64,000 nucleotides of DNA from Sphingobacterium thalpophilum (GCA_945868825.1 CAMBMM010000001.1:744001-808000); one strand, 5' to 3'; counted from the first letter of the stretch, positions 8,328 through 18,186 are shown. Notes: a model not told the origin generated them from the sequence alone. Made by a program: numbers and translations.

Positions 8328-9196
8328 TTAAAAATAAAATATGGAGCTAGTTTACGCAAAATTTCGTCAGTAAAAAGCGGAATATTTTTTAAATCTAACA
8401 AGCTTGCGTAAGCCCCATGTTGTTTTCTGTATTGAATGAGCGCATTTATTTGTTTGTAACTTAAATATGGATGGCGTTTAAGCTCCTCAAAGGAAGCGGT
8501 ATTGATGTCAATTTTTCTGATGGCAGTCGCATTGAGGGCTAGCTGAGACAGCCATTGAGCAAAATGTGCAGAATCTACCCCATACACTTCTTTAAGTTGT
8601 TCTAACGCATAAAAACCACCCAAGCGCTCACGGTACTTGAGTATGCGGCTAGCAAATGCAGGACCAATGCCACTCACTTGATCTAAGGCCAAGGAATCGG
8701 CCGTATTTAAATCGATACGGATTTTTGGTGCTTTAGTGGGCGTATTTTTTTGTTCAAATTGTGGGGGCGGAATTTGTATGTAGGGTTCTAATTTGGCATA
8801 GGTTTCGGGTGATATGACGTACATTTTTTGCACATCTTCTTTTTTATAAAAATGTCCTCCCTTTGCTTCAAAACGTTTAATTACCGCTATTTGTTTTTCA
8901 CTTAAGCCCAGTTGTTTCCAACGCTCTGCAGAAAGTCCGTTGGGGTCGAAATCGGCATACGTGGCACGCCCTAGCTTGAGTTCTATCTCCCTATAACTGT
9001 AAACCTTATCGGGAGCCAAATTGCGCTCAAATTCGGCTATTTCTTGCTTGGCTTTTTCTACATCAAAGCTTTCGGGTATATCGTTTAAAAAAATGGGAAT
9101 TAGCCAAACAATTACTAGCAATAAAAGCAGTACCAATACGCCATTGTGCTCTTTTTGGCTAAAATTAAAATACTGACGCAGTGATTTTAGAAACAT
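8324..9196 (-). CDS. Helix-hairpin-helix protein, ComEA-like, membrane anchored
   Basis: A 290-residue protein with an N-terminal membrane span (VLVLLLLLVIVWLIPIFL, about residues 21-38) and repeated helix-hairpin-helix units further on. One reads IDLNTADSLALDQVSGIGPAFASRI (near 155) and another IDINTASFEELKRHPYLSYKQINALI (near 230). HhH motifs bind DNA backbone non-specifically; ComEA relatives act in DNA uptake. DNA binding outside the inner membrane is inferred from the domain layout. It overlaps apt by four bases. Confidence 0.8.
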   Translation of the reverse strand: MFLKSLRQYFNFSQKEHNGVLVLLLLLVIVWLIPIFLNDIPESFDVEKAKQEIAEFERNLAPDKVYSYREIELKLGRATYADFDPNGLSAERWKQLGLSEKQIAVIKRFEAKGGHFYKKEDVQKMYVISPETYAKLEPYIQIPPPQFEQKNTPTKAPKIRIDLNTADSLALDQVSGIGPAFASRILKYRERLGGFYALEQLKEVYGVDSAHFAQWLSQLALNATAIRKIDINTASFEELKRHPYLSYKQINALIQYRKQHGAYASLLDLKNIPLFTDEILRKLAPYFIFK

Positions 9197-9258
9197 TAAT
9201 GAATTTTTTAGTGAATAAACCTGAAATTTTTGTGAAATTTGATTACCCTAGAGAACGA

Positions 9259-11013
9259 ATGGACGAAACTAAAATTATAAGCACCGAAGAATTTGCCAAG
9301 GCAACCAAAATAGATAAATTGGGCATGCCGGGCTTGGCTTCGCTGTTAATGGAGGTGATGAAGATTAACGAGGTAAATGACACGTTTAATAAGGTGAGGC
9401 ACCTAAAAGGCATTGCCTTTATTGATAAACTACTAGAAATTTTAGGGGTTAAAGTAGAGTTTGACGAGGAGGATTTAAAAAATTTACCCAAAGAGGGAGG
9501 CTTTTTAGCCATTGCCAACCATCCCTACGGTGGTATAGAAGGCTTGGTATTAATTAAACTTACCTTATTGGTAAACCCCGACAGCAAGCAACTATCTAAT
9601 TTTATATTAACGAAAGTACCTACGCTAAGTGATTTTTTAATTGCAGTAAACCCCTTTGAAACGATAGATAACCCGGCCAGCATTAGTGGCATAAAAACAG
9701 CCCTGGGCTTGTTAAAAGAAGGAGTGCCTATTAGCGTTTTTCCGGCAGGCGAAGTATCTACCTATAAATTAAGTAGTCAAAGCATTACCGACCGTCAATG
9801 GCACCCCGTAGTAGCTAAGTTGGCTATTAAGGCAAAAGTACCCGTAGTACCCGTATACTTCCATGGCAATAATAGCTTACTATTCAATTTGCTGAGCTTT
9901 ATACACCCCATGTTGCGTACAGCTAAACTGCCTTCAGAAATGTTTAACAAGCAGGGCCACGTACTTAAACTACGCATAGGCAAACCTATAAAAATAGAAG
10001 ACACCCCATACGCCAACAACCCCACCAAACTGCTCGATTATTTACGAGCACGCACCTATGCTTTAGGAGCTGGTTTAGAGGAACATAAAAAACTATTTTC
10101 GGCCAAAAGCTTATTTAAAATTGAGAAAAAACCACAGGATATTGTGGCTGAAATATCTAGCAAAGTTTTAGTTAAAGAAATTGCAGACATACAAGATTTT
10201 AAAACCTGGACCGAAAAAAACTACGAGGTGTACATTTCACCGAGTACTAAAATTCCGAACATTTTAAAAGAAATTGGGCGTTTACGTGAAATTACCTTCC
10301 GCGAAATAGGCGAAGGAACCAATAATAGCACCGATTTAGATGCCTATGATATTTATTACCACCACTTATTTATTTGGGATAACGACGCTAAAAAATTAGT
10401 GGGTGCTTACCGTATTGGCAAAGGAAACGATATTTATTACAGCTACGGCAAAAAAGGCTTCTACACGGCCGAAATATTTAAAATACACGATGATTTTTCG
10501 CCCATCTTAAAAAAGAGCTTAGAATTAGGCCGCTCTTGGATACGTAAAGAATACCAACAAAAGCCCCTACCCCTATTTTTGCTTTGGAAAGGTATTTTAA
10601 AGTTTATTGCCGACAATTCGGAGCACGTAAAATACCTTATTGGGCCAGTGAGTATTAGCAATAGCTTTTCTAAAATCTCTAAAACCTTAATGGTTGATTA
10701 TATCTTAAAAAACCATTTCGACGAAAATTTGGCCCAATACATTAAGCCACGTAAGAAGTTTAAATTTGAGTTGGATAAAGACGATATGGCGCTCTTAGTA
10801 GATTCGAGAGAGAGCTTAAAGGATTTAGATCAATTGATTTCAGACATTGAGCAATCGAATATGAAAATCCCGGTGCTCTTGCGCCAATACTTGGGCTTAA
10901 ACGGTAAAATTATTTGTTTCAATATCGACCCTAAATTCTCCGACAGTTTAGATGGTTTCCTGATTGTAGATATGGAAAACATACCGCTCGATAAAATCGA
11001 AAAACTCCAGTAA
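9259..11013 (+). CDS. Lysophospholipid acyltransferase-like / hemolysin-type GNAT fusion
   Basis: A two-domain protein of about 584 residues. The first half is a PlsC-type acyltransferase with FLAIANHPYGGIEG (HxxxxG-like catalytic motif) and VFPAGEVSTY. The second half is a GNAT-like domain of the hemolysin-associated (ornithine-acyl-ACP acyltransferase) type with LREITFREIGEGTNNSTDLDAYD and LGRSWIRKEYQ. Such fusions in Bacteroidota make amino-acid-based or lyso lipids; the substrate here is not known. I chose ATG 9259 (MDETKIISTEEF); upstream ATGs at 9181 and 9199 would overlap or abut the divergent gene's start. Confidence 0.82.
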   Translation: MDETKIISTEEFAKATKIDKLGMPGLASLLMEVMKINEVNDTFNKVRHLKGIAFIDKLLEILGVKVEFDEEDLKNLPKEGGFLAIANHPYGGIEGLVLIKLTLLVNPDSKQLSNFILTKVPTLSDFLIAVNPFETIDNPASISGIKTALGLLKEGVPISVFPAGEVSTYKLSSQSITDRQWHPVVAKLAIKAKVPVVPVYFHGNNSLLFNLLSFIHPMLRTAKLPSEMFNKQGHVLKLRIGKPIKIEDTPYANNPTKLLDYLRARTYALGAGLEEHKKLFSAKSLFKIEKKPQDIVAEISSKVLVKEIADIQDFKTWTEKNYEVYISPSTKIPNILKEIGRLREITFREIGEGTNNSTDLDAYDIYYHHLFIWDNDAKKLVGAYRIGKGNDIYYSYGKKGFYTAEIFKIHDDFSPILKKSLELGRSWIRKEYQQKPLPLFLLWKGILKFIADNSEHVKYLIGPVSISNSFSKISKTLMVDYILKNHFDENLAQYIKPRKKFKFELDKDDMALLVDSRESLKDLDQLISDIEQSNMKIPVLLRQYLGLNGKIICFNIDPKFSDSLDGFLIVDMENIPLDKIEKLQ

Positions 11014-11019
11014 CAAAAA

Positions 11020-11042
11020 AGCCTCCCGAAATTCGGGAGGCT
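11020..11042. terminator. Bidirectional rho-independent terminator
   Basis: An 11-bp perfect stem (agcctcccgaa / ttcgggaggct) is flanked by A6 on the left and TTT on the right. It ends the acyltransferase gene on the plus strand and the lipoprotein gene on the minus strand. Confidence 0.85.
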
Positions 11043-11071
11043 TTACACTTATAAATAACCAATCAATCGTA

Positions 11072-12559
11072 TTAGTTTGCCATTACTTTACCAGGAGTGG
11101 TATAGTTTAAAGTGCTTGGATCGTACATGGCCCAACCTGCAGACCAATCTGTAGTTCCGAAAGCACCTTTGAAAGCAACCGTTTTATCAAAAAACGAATC
11201 ACCTGTAAATTTAGCATCGGTAAATAATGCACCGCTAGCGGCTGCACCAGCAGCTACTGCAGTAAAGTTTGGTGTAGCTGCACCAGTTGCAACAAACTCT
11301 GCACCGAATGCAAAGCCTGAAGTTAATAAAGCACTTACAGTAGTAGCTACAAAGGTATTATCAGTAGTTAGACCTGCTTCAAATACTAATTTGCTAGTAG
11401 CATCTTTACCTTTAATTTGACCGTTGTTTGGTGCAGTAGTTGCATTATATTTGGTATTGCAACCGTAAATTAAGTTGTTTTTAATAACCATTGAACCTGC
11501 AGTGTAGTTATCAGAAGATTTATTACCAGATGCAGGAAGTGAATCATCGATATAAATACCTTCAGTATAGTTACCCAACACCGAGTTGAATAAACTCAAA
11601 GCTGAGTTACGACGAATTTGCGCAGCATGTTGGAAGTTGGCATTGTTATTACTAGAAGACAAAGATGATGATAATGGACCAATAATGGTTACGTTAGAGA
11701 AAATTGGGGCTGTTTTTGGAGTACCTGAAGTACCAGTTGCATCGTTATCCGATTCAAAACCGTTAGATCCAGAAACGTCAGCAATTTCTTTAACACGTTG
11801 CGCCAAGGCAAATTGCACTTTACCTACATAACCGAAATCGGTATCAAAATCGTCATCCCAAGTACCAATAGCAAGCAAGTATTTTGCATTTACGGTACCA
11901 CCAAACCATTCGAAGGCATCGTCGCCAGCACGGTAAACTTGAATGTATTCTATAGTAGTACCAGAACCAACACCACCCATAGTTAAAGAGTTAATTTCGT
12001 TGTTAGTTACAAAAGGTACACCAGCATATTCAATACGTACATATTTCATGGTACCTGAATTATCAGCAGCATTGGTACCACCATAGGTAGTATATTTTGA
12101 TGCTGATCCACCACCAGTTGGTAATAAACCACCTTCAATAACTACCTCACCTCCTGTTTGGTTAACTGGAGCTTTACCTAAAATGATAATTCCGCCCCAA
12201 TCACCTTGAGTACGAGAACCAGTAGGAAAATTAGAAGTGAATACAATAGGATTGGTTGCCGTACCAATGGCACTAATTTTAGAACCACGAGTAATAATTA
12301 AAGAACCTTTAGAGATTTTATCGCCTTTAATGATTGTACCTGGCTGAATAGTTAAGGTTGCGTCGTCTGTTACATACACAAAGCCTTTTAATAAATAAAT
12401 TTTATCTGCAGACCACGTAGTGTTTACTTTAATATCACCAGTAACTTCAACTACATTACTTGTTGGAGTTGGAGTAACAATGGGATCACTTGAGCTTTTT
12501 TTACAAGCAGCAACAACAGTAAGTGCTAAAACAGAAAATAGGATAATAGTTTTTTTCAT
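11072..12559 (-). CDS. Surface or periplasmic lipoprotein, beta-helix-like
   Basis: A 495-residue protein starting with a signal peptide and lipobox ending at Cys19 (VVAAC). A low-complexity Pro/Thr linker follows, then a long Gly/Thr/Asn-rich repetitive body (LTIQPGTIIKGDK, DWGGIIILGKAPVN, YVRIEYAG, DDAFEWFGG) that resembles a right-handed parallel beta-helix. It lies 94 bp downstream of a TonB-dependent receptor gene, so it may be a surface partner of that receptor. The receptor promoter suggests phosphate control. No enzymatic activity can be assigned. Confidence 0.7.
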   Translation of the reverse strand: MKKTIILFSVLALTVVAACKKSSSDPIVTPTPTSNVVEVTGDIKVNTTWSADKIYLLKGFVYVTDDATLTIQPGTIIKGDKISKGSLIITRGSKISAIGTATNPIVFTSNFPTGSRTQGDWGGIIILGKAPVNQTGGEVVIEGGLLPTGGGSASKYTTYGGTNAADNSGTMKYVRIEYAGVPFVTNNEINSLTMGGVGSGTTIEYIQVYRAGDDAFEWFGGTVNAKYLLAIGTWDDDFDTDFGYVGKVQFALAQRVKEIADVSGSNGFESDNDATGTSGTPKTAPIFSNVTIIGPLSSSLSSSNNNANFQHAAQIRRNSALSLFNSVLGNYTEGIYIDDSLPASGNKSSDNYTAGSMVIKNNLIYGCNTKYNATTAPNNGQIKGKDATSKLVFEAGLTTDNTFVATTVSALLTSGFAFGAEFVATGAATPNFTAVAAGAAASGALFTDAKFTGDSFFDKTVAFKGAFGTTDWSAGWAMYDPSTLNYTTPGKVMAN

Positions 12560-12653
12560 GATTGATTTTTTTGATTAATAATTTCTGTAAAAATGATAAT
12601 TTAGTGTAAGGTTTATTTAAATGAATTGTTATGAAATTGTTAAGTGTATGCTA

Positions 12654-15449
12654 TTAGAATGAGTAATTAAACGATAAAGACACATTGGTACCTAATTTGG
12701 TTTTATAAATTTCATCGTCAACAAATTGGGTGTATTTTTTATTGGCATTGCGGTCGAAATAAAATACACTCCGTTGGTTGAATATATCGCCTACATTTAA
12801 TTTAAACTCTCCTTTAGTTTTAAAAGTTTTTACACCAATCTGAAAGTCTAGTACATCGCGGGGGTCTTCCCAAACGTTTGGAAATGTAGTACCACCTACG
12901 CGGAAAATACGACGGCCAACTCGGTTGTATAAAAGGTTAAAATTGAGTTTATTGTTTGAAGTGCTGTGTTGCAAGCCGGCATTAACTACATAAGGCGATT
13001 GACCAATTAAGGGGCGCCCTGCACTGTTTGGGTTTTGATCGCCTGCAAAATTTACCTCAGAGTGGATGATAGATATATTGGTATAAAATGTAGTGCGTTC
13101 AAAAAAGGCTCTATCTGCTAAGAATTTTAAATTTTTTCTGAATTCAAGTTCAAATCCATAGGTAGTTGCTTTTGCGGCATTGCTGTATGAAATATCTGGT
13201 GTAGAGTTTACATCGTAAAAAGTAGCTTCGATAGCGTTGGTGAATTTTTTATAAAATGCCGAGATCGAAAATATTTGTCCAGCAGCCGGATAGGTCTCAA
13301 AGCGTAAATCGGCATTTAAAATTTGAGTGCGTTTTAAATTTGGATTTCCTTTTTGAACCGCTGATTGTTCGTAATCGAAATAGGCAAATGGTGCCAATTC
13401 TCTAAACTCGGGGCGGGCAACAGTTTGATAAATCGAAGCTCTTAAATTGCTTTTTTCGGTTAAACCCAAAGTAAGGTTTAGTGATGGGAGAAGATCTAAT
13501 TGATTGCGTTTCACCGTTGGCTCAAGGGGATCAAATGTTTCGAGTGATAAATTAAATTGCTCGGCACGTAGCCCCCAAACCACACGCAATTTTTCAGCCA
13601 ATTGGTTATCGAGCATGAAGTAACCGGCGTTTACCATCGAATTAGAGGTATAGCGATCGGCGCTATTGCCAATTTCGTCTAACTCGTATATGCCTTGATC
13701 GATTAAATCGTTTCCGAAAACGGTACCCAATGAACGCTGACGTATGACATTGGCGTTGGGGGTAAAGGAAGGCAATATTAAACCAATAAAACGTACATCA
13801 AAATTACGGTTTCGGTAAATGGAACTGAAACCCGTTTTTAAACTTCCTTTGTTGGCTTTTTTAGATAAGGGGAAACTTAAATTTACTTCGCCGTTAAAAA
13901 TATCTTCAGTTAAATTGGAGAATAAACGACTATTAGTTCTATCCAGAGAGGTGATATTAGCTGAATAATTTACATTCGGGTTGTTAATATCTGCTTGGTT
14001 TTTGATATAACTAATTTTACGTTGATCAGGTTGGTTATTTATAACGTTGCTATAACCCAATACCCATTTTAATTTGGTTTTCGATTCGCCAAATTTATGC
14101 TCCCCTTCTAAAGATGATTTAAGCAAGGTTTTTTGAATAAAATCGAATGCGAAAAACTTGGTTGCATTGGATTGGCCGAAATTTAAACCTGAACGACTTA
14201 AATATTGATCGTCTTGTATGCGGTTATAAATGTTTTTTAAGGTGATTTTATTATTACCAAATAAATAGGAGAAATTGGCTAAACCGCCCACAGTAGTAGA
14301 AAATTTATAGGTTTCATCTTTAAAATCGAATTCACCAGCTAAATTTCTAGAAATTTCCGGGTTTACGTTTTGTGCATTTCGGTACGAAAGGGAAATAATG
14401 GCACCTAAACGGTTACCGCTTTTTTCATAATCTTTAACTCTACCAACCGTAAATTGGTAATTTTGACCTAAAAAAGCAGTAGAATTAAAAACAGCATAGT
14501 CGGTATTAAGTGAACGTATGGCTGCTATTTCTTGAGTAGGACTTAACGTATTGTTGTAAATACTACTTGTGCTAGGAAAATTTACCGGTAAATTTCTCGT
14601 AGTGTTGAAACCTAAATAATCAGCAGCTGTTTTTTCATTACCCTTAAAATCTTTAAAAGTAGATTGTGAATTGTAGCTATATCCCACTCCATAGGTTAAG
14701 AAGTTTTGATCAGGAATATCTTTAGTTAAGATCTGAACAGCACCACCAGCAAAATCTCCAGACATATCTGGTGTAGCGGTTTTACTAATCACAATATTAT
14801 CAATCATGTTCGAAGGAACAATATCGAAAGAGAAAGCTTTACGGTTTGGCTCAGAACTTGGTAATGCGCCATTATCTAATGTTGCAGAGTTATAGCGATC
14901 GCTCAAACCACGTACAATTACAAACTTATTATCTTGAATGGTAGCACCGCTCACACGTTTCAACACATCGGCTGTGTTTTTGTCGGGCGATTTTTTAATA
15001 GATTCGGCAGAAACCCCATCGGAAATGCGTGAACTATTTTTTTGCTGTGCATACAAGGTATTGGTACTTTCTTGCTTTGCTGAAGCTGTAATAACTACCT
15101 CTTTTAGATTTTGTGTAAGGGCTTCATCCATTACAATATCTAAGGTGGTGGTTTTACCACTGGCTACCTCAATATCTGTAATTTGTTTGGTTTGATAACC
15201 TATATAAGAAAAAAGCAAGGTGTATTTTCCTGGCTTTAGTCCGGCTAATACGTATTGGCCATTTACATTGGTAGAAACTCCAGAAGTAGTTCCAGAAATT
15301 TTAACCGATAAACCAATTAGCGTTTCGCCTGTTTTTTTGTCGGTAATTTTTCCGAAAATTTTACCAGATTCTTGCGCTTTGACTTGAATTGCACTTGCTA
15401 ACATCACGATAGCTAGCATGAGTACACTTTTAAATAGTTTTAATTTCAC
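12654..15449 (-). CDS. TonB-dependent outer membrane receptor with carboxypeptidase-like regulatory domain
   Basis: A 931-residue outer-membrane protein. It has a signal peptide (residues 1-25, ending AIQVKA), a carboxypeptidase-regulatory-like domain (about 31-115: GKIFGKITDKKTGETLIGLSV), a plug domain (about 130-245, with VLKRVSGATIQDNKFVIVRGL and TPDMSGDFAGGAVQI) and a beta-barrel ending in aromatic Phe (SLSFNYSF). Expected substrate is a ligand imported with TonB energy. The Pho-box-like promoter and neighbouring ppk-ppx genes point to a phosphorus compound, which is an inference. Confidence 0.88.
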   Translation of the reverse strand: MKLKLFKSVLMLAIVMLASAIQVKAQESGKIFGKITDKKTGETLIGLSVKISGTTSGVSTNVNGQYVLAGLKPGKYTLLFSYIGYQTKQITDIEVASGKTTTLDIVMDEALTQNLKEVVITASAKQESTNTLYAQQKNSSRISDGVSAESIKKSPDKNTADVLKRVSGATIQDNKFVIVRGLSDRYNSATLDNGALPSSEPNRKAFSFDIVPSNMIDNIVISKTATPDMSGDFAGGAVQILTKDIPDQNFLTYGVGYSYNSQSTFKDFKGNEKTAADYLGFNTTRNLPVNFPSTSSIYNNTLSPTQEIAAIRSLNTDYAVFNSTAFLGQNYQFTVGRVKDYEKSGNRLGAIISLSYRNAQNVNPEISRNLAGEFDFKDETYKFSTTVGGLANFSYLFGNNKITLKNIYNRIQDDQYLSRSGLNFGQSNATKFFAFDFIQKTLLKSSLEGEHKFGESKTKLKWVLGYSNVINNQPDQRKISYIKNQADINNPNVNYSANITSLDRTNSRLFSNLTEDIFNGEVNLSFPLSKKANKGSLKTGFSSIYRNRNFDVRFIGLILPSFTPNANVIRQRSLGTVFGNDLIDQGIYELDEIGNSADRYTSNSMVNAGYFMLDNQLAEKLRVVWGLRAEQFNLSLETFDPLEPTVKRNQLDLLPSLNLTLGLTEKSNLRASIYQTVARPEFRELAPFAYFDYEQSAVQKGNPNLKRTQILNADLRFETYPAAGQIFSISAFYKKFTNAIEATFYDVNSTPDISYSNAAKATTYGFELEFRKNLKFLADRAFFERTTFYTNISIIHSEVNFAGDQNPNSAGRPLIGQSPYVVNAGLQHSTSNNKLNFNLLYNRVGRRIFRVGGTTFPNVWEDPRDVLDFQIGVKTFKTKGEFKLNVGDIFNQRSVFYFDRNANKKYTQFVDDEIYKTKLGTNVSLSFNYSF

Positions 15450-15470
15450 TTTGCTTTAATTTAGTTGGTG

Positions 15471-15527
15471 CAAACCTACCTGCATAGTGTTAGCCAGGAG
15501 TTAGCTTAATGTTAAGGAAAAGTTAAG
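15471..15527 (-). promoter_or_regulatory. Pho-box-like promoter of the TonB receptor gene
   Basis: Read on the minus strand, four hexamers CTTAAC, CTTAAC, GCTAAC, GCTAAC (starting at 15527, 15516, 15505, 15494) repeat with an exact 11-bp period. Ten bases after the last one comes TAGGTTTG (15478-15471), a -7 element. The 11-bp direct repeats and their spacing to the promoter match the known architecture of PhoB/PhoP boxes, where the activator replaces the upstream promoter element. The regulator itself is not in this window. Confidence 0.65.
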
Positions 15528-15588
15528 AGCGGTAAAATTTATCCACATTTTTACGTAGCGGGAGTACCTAAACATGGAAATAAAGCGT

Positions 15589-15596
15589 TATATTTG
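15589..15596 (+). promoter_or_regulatory. -7 element before the H1-like gene
   Basis: TATATTTG fits TAnnTTTG and lies 28 bp before ATG 15624. It supports that ATG as the start and not the earlier one at 15594, which overlaps this element. No clear -33 TTG was seen. Confidence 0.45.
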
Positions 15597-15623
15597 GGTA
15601 TAACAAATAAAAAAATATCAACA

Positions 15624-16034
15624 ATGAAAAATCCAGAGACAAAAATTACCAAGAAAACCCCCAAGCAAGATTTATTCGAAAAACTATCGAGCAAATTACA
15701 TCAGGCCGTAAAAAGTTTAGGTATAGACTCTGTTTTACTGAGCAACAAAATTGAAAAATCAGCAAAAAAACTGGTTAAGAGTGTATTGAAGAAAAAAGCA
15801 GTAACAGCGAAAAAAGTAAACAAGCCACTTGTCTCTACTGTATCCATTAAAAAAAACATTCAAACAAAACCAGTAAAAACAGCTACAACTACCAGCCCAG
15901 CAAAGCCCAAGGTTAGTGCAGCAAAACCAAAAGTTAGCGCATCGAAGCCTAAGGTTAGTGCAGAAAAGCCAAAGGTTAGTGCATCGAAGCCTAAAACGAG
16001 CCTCAAAACAACAACTACGAAGAAAACCTCTTAA
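15624..16034 (+). CDS. Lys/Ala/Pro-rich histone H1-like protein
   Basis: A roughly 136-residue, strongly basic protein (MKNPETKITKKTPKQDLFEK start). It has a short possibly helical N-terminal part and a Lys/Ser/Ala/Pro/Thr tail with heptad repeats. The composition resembles H1-type bacterial DNA-binding proteins that compact DNA; nucleic-acid binding is inferred from charge only. The start is chosen at ATG 15624 because the -7 element lies just upstream. It is divergent from the TonB receptor gene and precedes ppk by 100 bp. Confidence 0.65.
   Translation: MKNPETKITKKTPKQDLFEKLSSKLHQAVKSLGIDSVLLSNKIEKSAKKLVKSVLKKKAVTAKKVNKPLVSTVSIKKNIQTKPVKTATTTSPAKPKVSAAKPKVSASKPKVSAEKPKVSASKPKTSLKTTTTKKTS
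15903..16004 (+). repeat. 21-bp tandem coding repeat (KPKVSAx heptads)
   Basis: Four in-frame 21-bp units encode KPKVSAA, KPKVSAS, KPKVSAE, KPKVSAS, followed by a partial fifth (KPKTSL). Codons vary between units (aag/aaa, ccc/cca/cct), so the repeat is not brand new. Copy number may vary between strains. Confidence 0.85.
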
Positions 16035-16134
16035 TTCATTTTTTACTTCCAATTCGATAAACTTCATATTCAGTTAACATAGTTTTTTTTAGAATTGTAG
16101 GACTCCTTGAATAAAGCTAGGAGCTTGATGTTGT

Positions 16135-18186
16135 ATGAACTCTAAAAAAATACCATTCTTAAATAGAGAAATAAGCTGGCTATATTTTAACGATAGGGTG
16201 CTGCAAGAAGCGGCAGATAAAACCGTGCCTTTACTGGAGAGATTACGTTTTTTAGCCATTTTCTCTTCCAACCTAGACGAATTTTATAGAGTGCGTATTG
16301 CCATTCTAAACAGGCTAGCACGCACCAATAATAAATTCAACGATGTATTAGGCTACAACCCCAAAAAACTACTAAATCAAATTCGGTCTATTGTTGTAAC
16401 GCAAGAAAAAAAGTTTAATTCACTGTTTGAAACACAGCTGGTAAAACAATTAGCCGAAAACAAAATCTTTATCCTAAACGAACATCAATTAAATGTAAGT
16501 CGAGGAGAATTTGTTCGAAACCACTTTAACGAGCAAATACTCTCTACACTTGTTCCCATCATTTTAACAGACGAATTACCTTTCCCCGAATTAAAAGATC
16601 GCTACGAATATTTTTTCATTAAGCTCACTAAAAAATCACGTAAAACGCATGTAAAATATGCACTAATAGAGCTCCCTAAAAACCTAAAGCGTTTTTTAGT
16701 GCTTCCACAAACCAATCAACTGCAATTTGTAATTCTTGTTGACGATATTATTCGGTATTGCCTAAAAGACATATTTTATACCCTAGATTACGATACCATT
16801 GAAGCCTATACCATACAATTAACCCGTGATGCCGAACTCGACTTATCACACGATGTGAGTGATAAGTTTATAGATGTATTAACCAAAAGTTTGCAAAAAC
16901 GTAGGTATGGGAAACCCATGCGTTTATTGTGTGACCGTGAAATGCCGGCAGAAATGCGTGCTTTGCTAGTATCAAAACTGCATTTAAACAACGATAGTTT
17001 AATACCTGGCAATAGGTACCATAATTTTAAAGACTTTATTAACTTCCCTAATGTGGGTAACCCGGCTTTAGAATATGAAAAACAACTGCCCCTAAAAATT
17101 TCGGAACTAGATTTAGGAACAAGCTTATTAAACCAAATTGCCGAAAAAGACTATTTAGTAAACCTGCCTTATCAATCTTTCGATTACATTATACACTTTT
17201 TAAGAGAGGCCGCCATAGACCCTAAAGTAAAAGAAATTAAAATTACACTCTACCGCTTGGCAGAAAACTCAAGCATTATAAATGCATTAATTAATGCAGC
17301 AAAAAATGGCAAAAAAGTGGACTGCTTTTTAGAGTTAAAGGCCCGTTTTGATGAAGAAGCTAATATTTATTGGACCGATAAGCTAAGAGACGGAGGTGTA
17401 CATGTAGATTTTGGCATTTGGGATTTTAAAGTACACTCTAAAATTTGCTTAGTTACCCGTTTAGAAAAACGAAAAAAAGTATACTACGCAAACCTCTCTA
17501 CCGGTAACTTTAACGAAAAAACGGCAAAATTATATTGCGATCATAGCTTATTTACTGCAAACCAACTTATAACCAACGAAGTACAACGTGTATTTACTGG
17601 CTTGCTTAAAAAAACATTTTATAAAGACTACAAACAGCTTATTGTATCCCCGCTAGAAAGCAGAAAAAAACTTTTCCATTTAATTGATTCGGAAATAACA
17701 CATGCCAAAAAAGGTAAAGAGGCCTATATAATTCTTAAAATGAATAGCCTAACCGACCATAAAATAATTGAAAAACTATACCAAGCCAGCCAAGCAGGCG
17801 TTAAAATTGAGTTAATTATTAGAGGCATGTGCTCTTTACTACCAGGCATAAAAGGTTATAGCGAAAATATCAACATCATAAGTATAATAGATAGATACCT
17901 AGAACACGCTCGAGTGTGGATTTTTGGCAACAAAGGTGACGAAAAAATATACCTCAGTTCTGCCGATTTAATGACCCGAAATTTAGATCATAGACTAGAA
18001 GTAGGTTTCCCGATTCTGGATCCATACATCAAACTACAAATACGAGATATCATAGATTTGCAATTGAGAGACAATACTAAAGCAAGAATTATTCAATCAA
18101 ATGGCTTATCGCCACGCAAAAAACCGAAGAAAAATAATACCTTTCGGGCACAAATCAATACCTATACCTATTTAAAAAATCTATAA
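16135..18186 (+). CDS. ppk1: Polyphosphate kinase 1
   Basis: Makes polyphosphate from ATP, reversibly. The 683-residue length fits PPK1. It starts with the N-terminal helical domain (FLNREISWLYFNDRVLQEA), followed by the head domain and two phospholipase-D-like catalytic domains. VHSKICLVTRL holds the candidate autophosphorylated His, and NLDHRLEVGFPI lies near the C-terminus. The ppx gene begins on the base after its stop, so polyphosphate synthesis and breakdown enzymes are co-transcribed. Confidence 0.96.
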   Translation: MNSKKIPFLNREISWLYFNDRVLQEAADKTVPLLERLRFLAIFSSNLDEFYRVRIAILNRLARTNNKFNDVLGYNPKKLLNQIRSIVVTQEKKFNSLFETQLVKQLAENKIFILNEHQLNVSRGEFVRNHFNEQILSTLVPIILTDELPFPELKDRYEYFFIKLTKKSRKTHVKYALIELPKNLKRFLVLPQTNQLQFVILVDDIIRYCLKDIFYTLDYDTIEAYTIQLTRDAELDLSHDVSDKFIDVLTKSLQKRRYGKPMRLLCDREMPAEMRALLVSKLHLNNDSLIPGNRYHNFKDFINFPNVGNPALEYEKQLPLKISELDLGTSLLNQIAEKDYLVNLPYQSFDYIIHFLREAAIDPKVKEIKITLYRLAENSSIINALINAAKNGKKVDCFLELKARFDEEANIYWTDKLRDGGVHVDFGIWDFKVHSKICLVTRLEKRKKVYYANLSTGNFNEKTAKLYCDHSLFTANQLITNEVQRVFTGLLKKTFYKDYKQLIVSPLESRKKLFHLIDSEITHAKKGKEAYIILKMNSLTDHKIIEKLYQASQAGVKIELIIRGMCSLLPGIKGYSENINIISIIDRYLEHARVWIFGNKGDEKIYLSSADLMTRNLDHRLEVGFPILDPYIKLQIRDIIDLQLRDNTKARIIQSNGLSPRKKPKKNNTFRAQINTYTYLKNL

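Noticed and set aside
15903-16004. CRISPR array from the 21-bp repeats
   Set aside because: Repeats are contiguous without spacers and encode an in-frame heptad.
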